Below, piece by piece: positions 15,177 through 16,269 of a DNA stretch of 16,269 bases. The notes under the pieces were generated by a model that saw only the letters and a list, made by a program, of their open reading frames with translations, was not told where the DNA came from and ran no database searches. The DNA is from JAKPUX01 sp035353815 (GTDB lineage: Bacteria; Zhuqueibacterota; Zhuqueibacteria; Residuimicrobiales; Residuimicrobiaceae). Numbering within the stretch: the stretch's first letter is position 1; each line of letters starts with the position of its first letter. The stretch lies in assembly GCA_035353815.1 (NCBI GenBank), contig DAOQAG010000074.1, positions 1 to 16,269 on the forward strand. The letters are read 5' to 3'. The position numbers and the translations under genes are program-made.

Positions 15177-15797
15177 TTACTTTCTGATTAGAACTATTCC
15201 TTGATCCGTCGCCGGCACGGCGCCCTTGATAATCAGCAGATTATTGGCCTCATCGACCTTGACCACGCGCACATTGCGCACGGTCTGCTGCGTGCCGCCC
15301 ATGCGGCCGGCCATCTTCAATCCCTTGAAAACTCGCGAGGGATAGGAGGATTGCCCCAGGGAACCCGGAGCGCGCATACGGTCGCTCTGACCATGGGACT
15401 TGGGGCCGCCGCCGAAATGATGACGGCGCACCACGCCCTGAAATCCCAATCCCTTGGTGATACCGGTCACCCGGACCAGCTCACCCGGATTGAAGATCGA
15501 GCATTTGATCTCATCGCCCACCTGCAGCTCCTGACCATTGTCGAAATCGCGCAGCTCACGGACGACCTCAAAGGGCCCCTTGCCGCTCTTTTTCGTCTGG
15601 CCCTGCACCGCCTTGGTCACGTGTTTCGGTTTCTTGCTGCCGAAACCGATCTGCACAGCGGTGTAGCCGTCCTTCTCCACGGTCTTGATCTGGGTGACGA
15701 CATTCGGACCCGCCTCGATGATCGTGGCGGGAACCACATTACCCGCCTCATCAAAGACGCGGGTCATGCCAAGCTTTTTTCCAATTATCGAACGCAT
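15177..15797 (-). CDS. rplC: 50S ribosomal protein L3
   Basis: L3 starts large-subunit assembly and reaches the peptidyl-transferase centre. The product is 206 residues. MRSIIGKKLGMTRVF is the family N-terminus, GFQGVVRRHHFGGGPKSHG lies at 118-136, and Gln149 in GSLGQ matches the glutamine methylated by PrmB in E. coli. I chose ATG at 15797 by family alignment; an in-frame TTG at 15815 would add six residues. Neither start has a clear SD, so this start rests on alignment alone. Confidence 0.97.
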   Translation of the reverse strand: MRSIIGKKLGMTRVFDEAGNVVPATIIEAGPNVVTQIKTVEKDGYTAVQIGFGSKKPKHVTKAVQGQTKKSGKGPFEVVRELRDFDNGQELQVGDEIKCSIFNPGELVRVTGITKGLGFQGVVRRHHFGGGPKSHGQSDRMRAPGSLGQSSYPSRVFKGLKMAGRMGGTQQTVRNVRVVKVDEANNLLIIKGAVPATDQGIVLIRK

Positions 15798-15855
15798 TGA
15801 GGTACCATTATGCAATTTGGTGGTGGTTTCGGGTCAATTAAGGGTGACGCTTGTC

Positions 15856-16164
15856 TCAGACCTTGATCTCAACATCGACGCCCGCAGGCAGCTCCAGCTT
15901 CATCAGGGCATCCACGGTCTTGGGCGAAGAGTTGTGGATATCGACCAGACGCTTGTGGATGCGCGTCTCAAATTGCTCGCGCGACTTTTTGTCCACATGG
16001 GGCGAGCGCAGCACGGTATAGACCGTCTTGCGCGTCGGCAGCGGAATCGGCCCGACGATCATCGCGCCGGTCTGCTTGGCCGTCTTGATGATCTTTTCAG
16101 TGGAGATGTCAATCAGCCGGTGATCGTAGGCTTTCAGCTTGATGCGAATTTTTTGACCCGCCAT
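15856..16164 (-). CDS. rpsJ: 30S ribosomal protein S10 (NusE)
   Basis: S10 belongs to the 30S head and also acts as NusE in antitermination complexes, where it links RNA polymerase and ribosome through NusG. The product is 102 residues, the usual size. IRIKLKAYDHRLID at 6-19 and VGPIPLPTRKTVYTVLRSPH at 37-56 are signatures. The ATG at 16164 has GGAG 7 bases upstream. Only 43 bases, with no terminator, separate it from tuf, so the S10 block probably continues from the str operon. Confidence 0.99.
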   Translation of the reverse strand: MAGQKIRIKLKAYDHRLIDISTEKIIKTAKQTGAMIVGPIPLPTRKTVYTVLRSPHVDKKSREQFETRIHKRLVDIHNSSPKTVDALMKLELPAGVDVEIKV

Positions 16165-16207
16165 TTAAAGACTCCGGTTACTTTTCAGCACAGACAGTTG
16201 AACAGAT

Positions 16208-16269
<62 letters not shown>

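Overview
This window is the conserved bacterial ribosomal-protein 'super-operon'. It is read entirely on the minus strand, from the right edge to a strong terminator near position 500, followed by a tandem-repeat array at the left edge. The sequence is moderately GC-rich by eye, and Shine-Dalgarno sites (GGAG/GAGG types) precede most genes. The organism is a bacterium that I cannot place to phylum. Pointers are the adk-map pair kept between secY and infA, zinc-binding (C+) forms of S4, S14, L24 and L36, a zinc-lid adenylate kinase, and a long acidic, Gln-rich tail on L17. Together these suggest a deep lineage, perhaps FCB-superphylum-like, rather than Proteobacteria.

Layout in transcription order: end of tuf (partial); S10 block rpsJ-rplC-rplD-rplW-rplB-rpsS-rplV-rpsC-rplP-rpmC-rpsQ; spc block rplN-rplX-rplE-rpsN-rpsH-rplF-rplR-rpsE-rpmD-rplO-secY; then adk-map-infA-rpmJ; and alpha block rpsM-rpsK-rpsD-rpoA-rplQ. 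Thirty-one complete genes plus one partial gene lie head to tail. Most gaps are under 50 bases, two junctions overlap by 4 bases (rplD/rplW, rplO/secY), and no internal terminator is visible, so long polycistronic transcripts are likely. The products build both ribosomal subunits, start translation (IF1), transcribe genes (RNA polymerase alpha), export proteins (SecY), trim N-terminal methionine (Map) and balance adenylates (Adk).

Start sites were reassigned where SD spacing and family alignment disagreed with the longest reading frame (rplQ, rpsD, rplF, rpsH, rpsQ, rplV, rplC). After this, seven genes start with TTG or GTG, and six of those seven encode 30S proteins. The two longest internal gaps (rpsK-rpsD and rplF-rplR) carry series of perfect short hairpins and are the best candidates for local regulation.

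Positions 1-541 hold no convincing gene. They contain two identical 153-base repeat units, a diverged 102-base unit and a terminal unit with an internal 44-base deletion. The array is G-rich on the plus strand and may continue beyond the window. A GNRA-loop intrinsic terminator separates it from rplQ. I see no defence, mobile or biosynthetic system here; the unusual material is the repeat array, the start-codon pattern, the rpsD and rplR leaders and the L17 tail.
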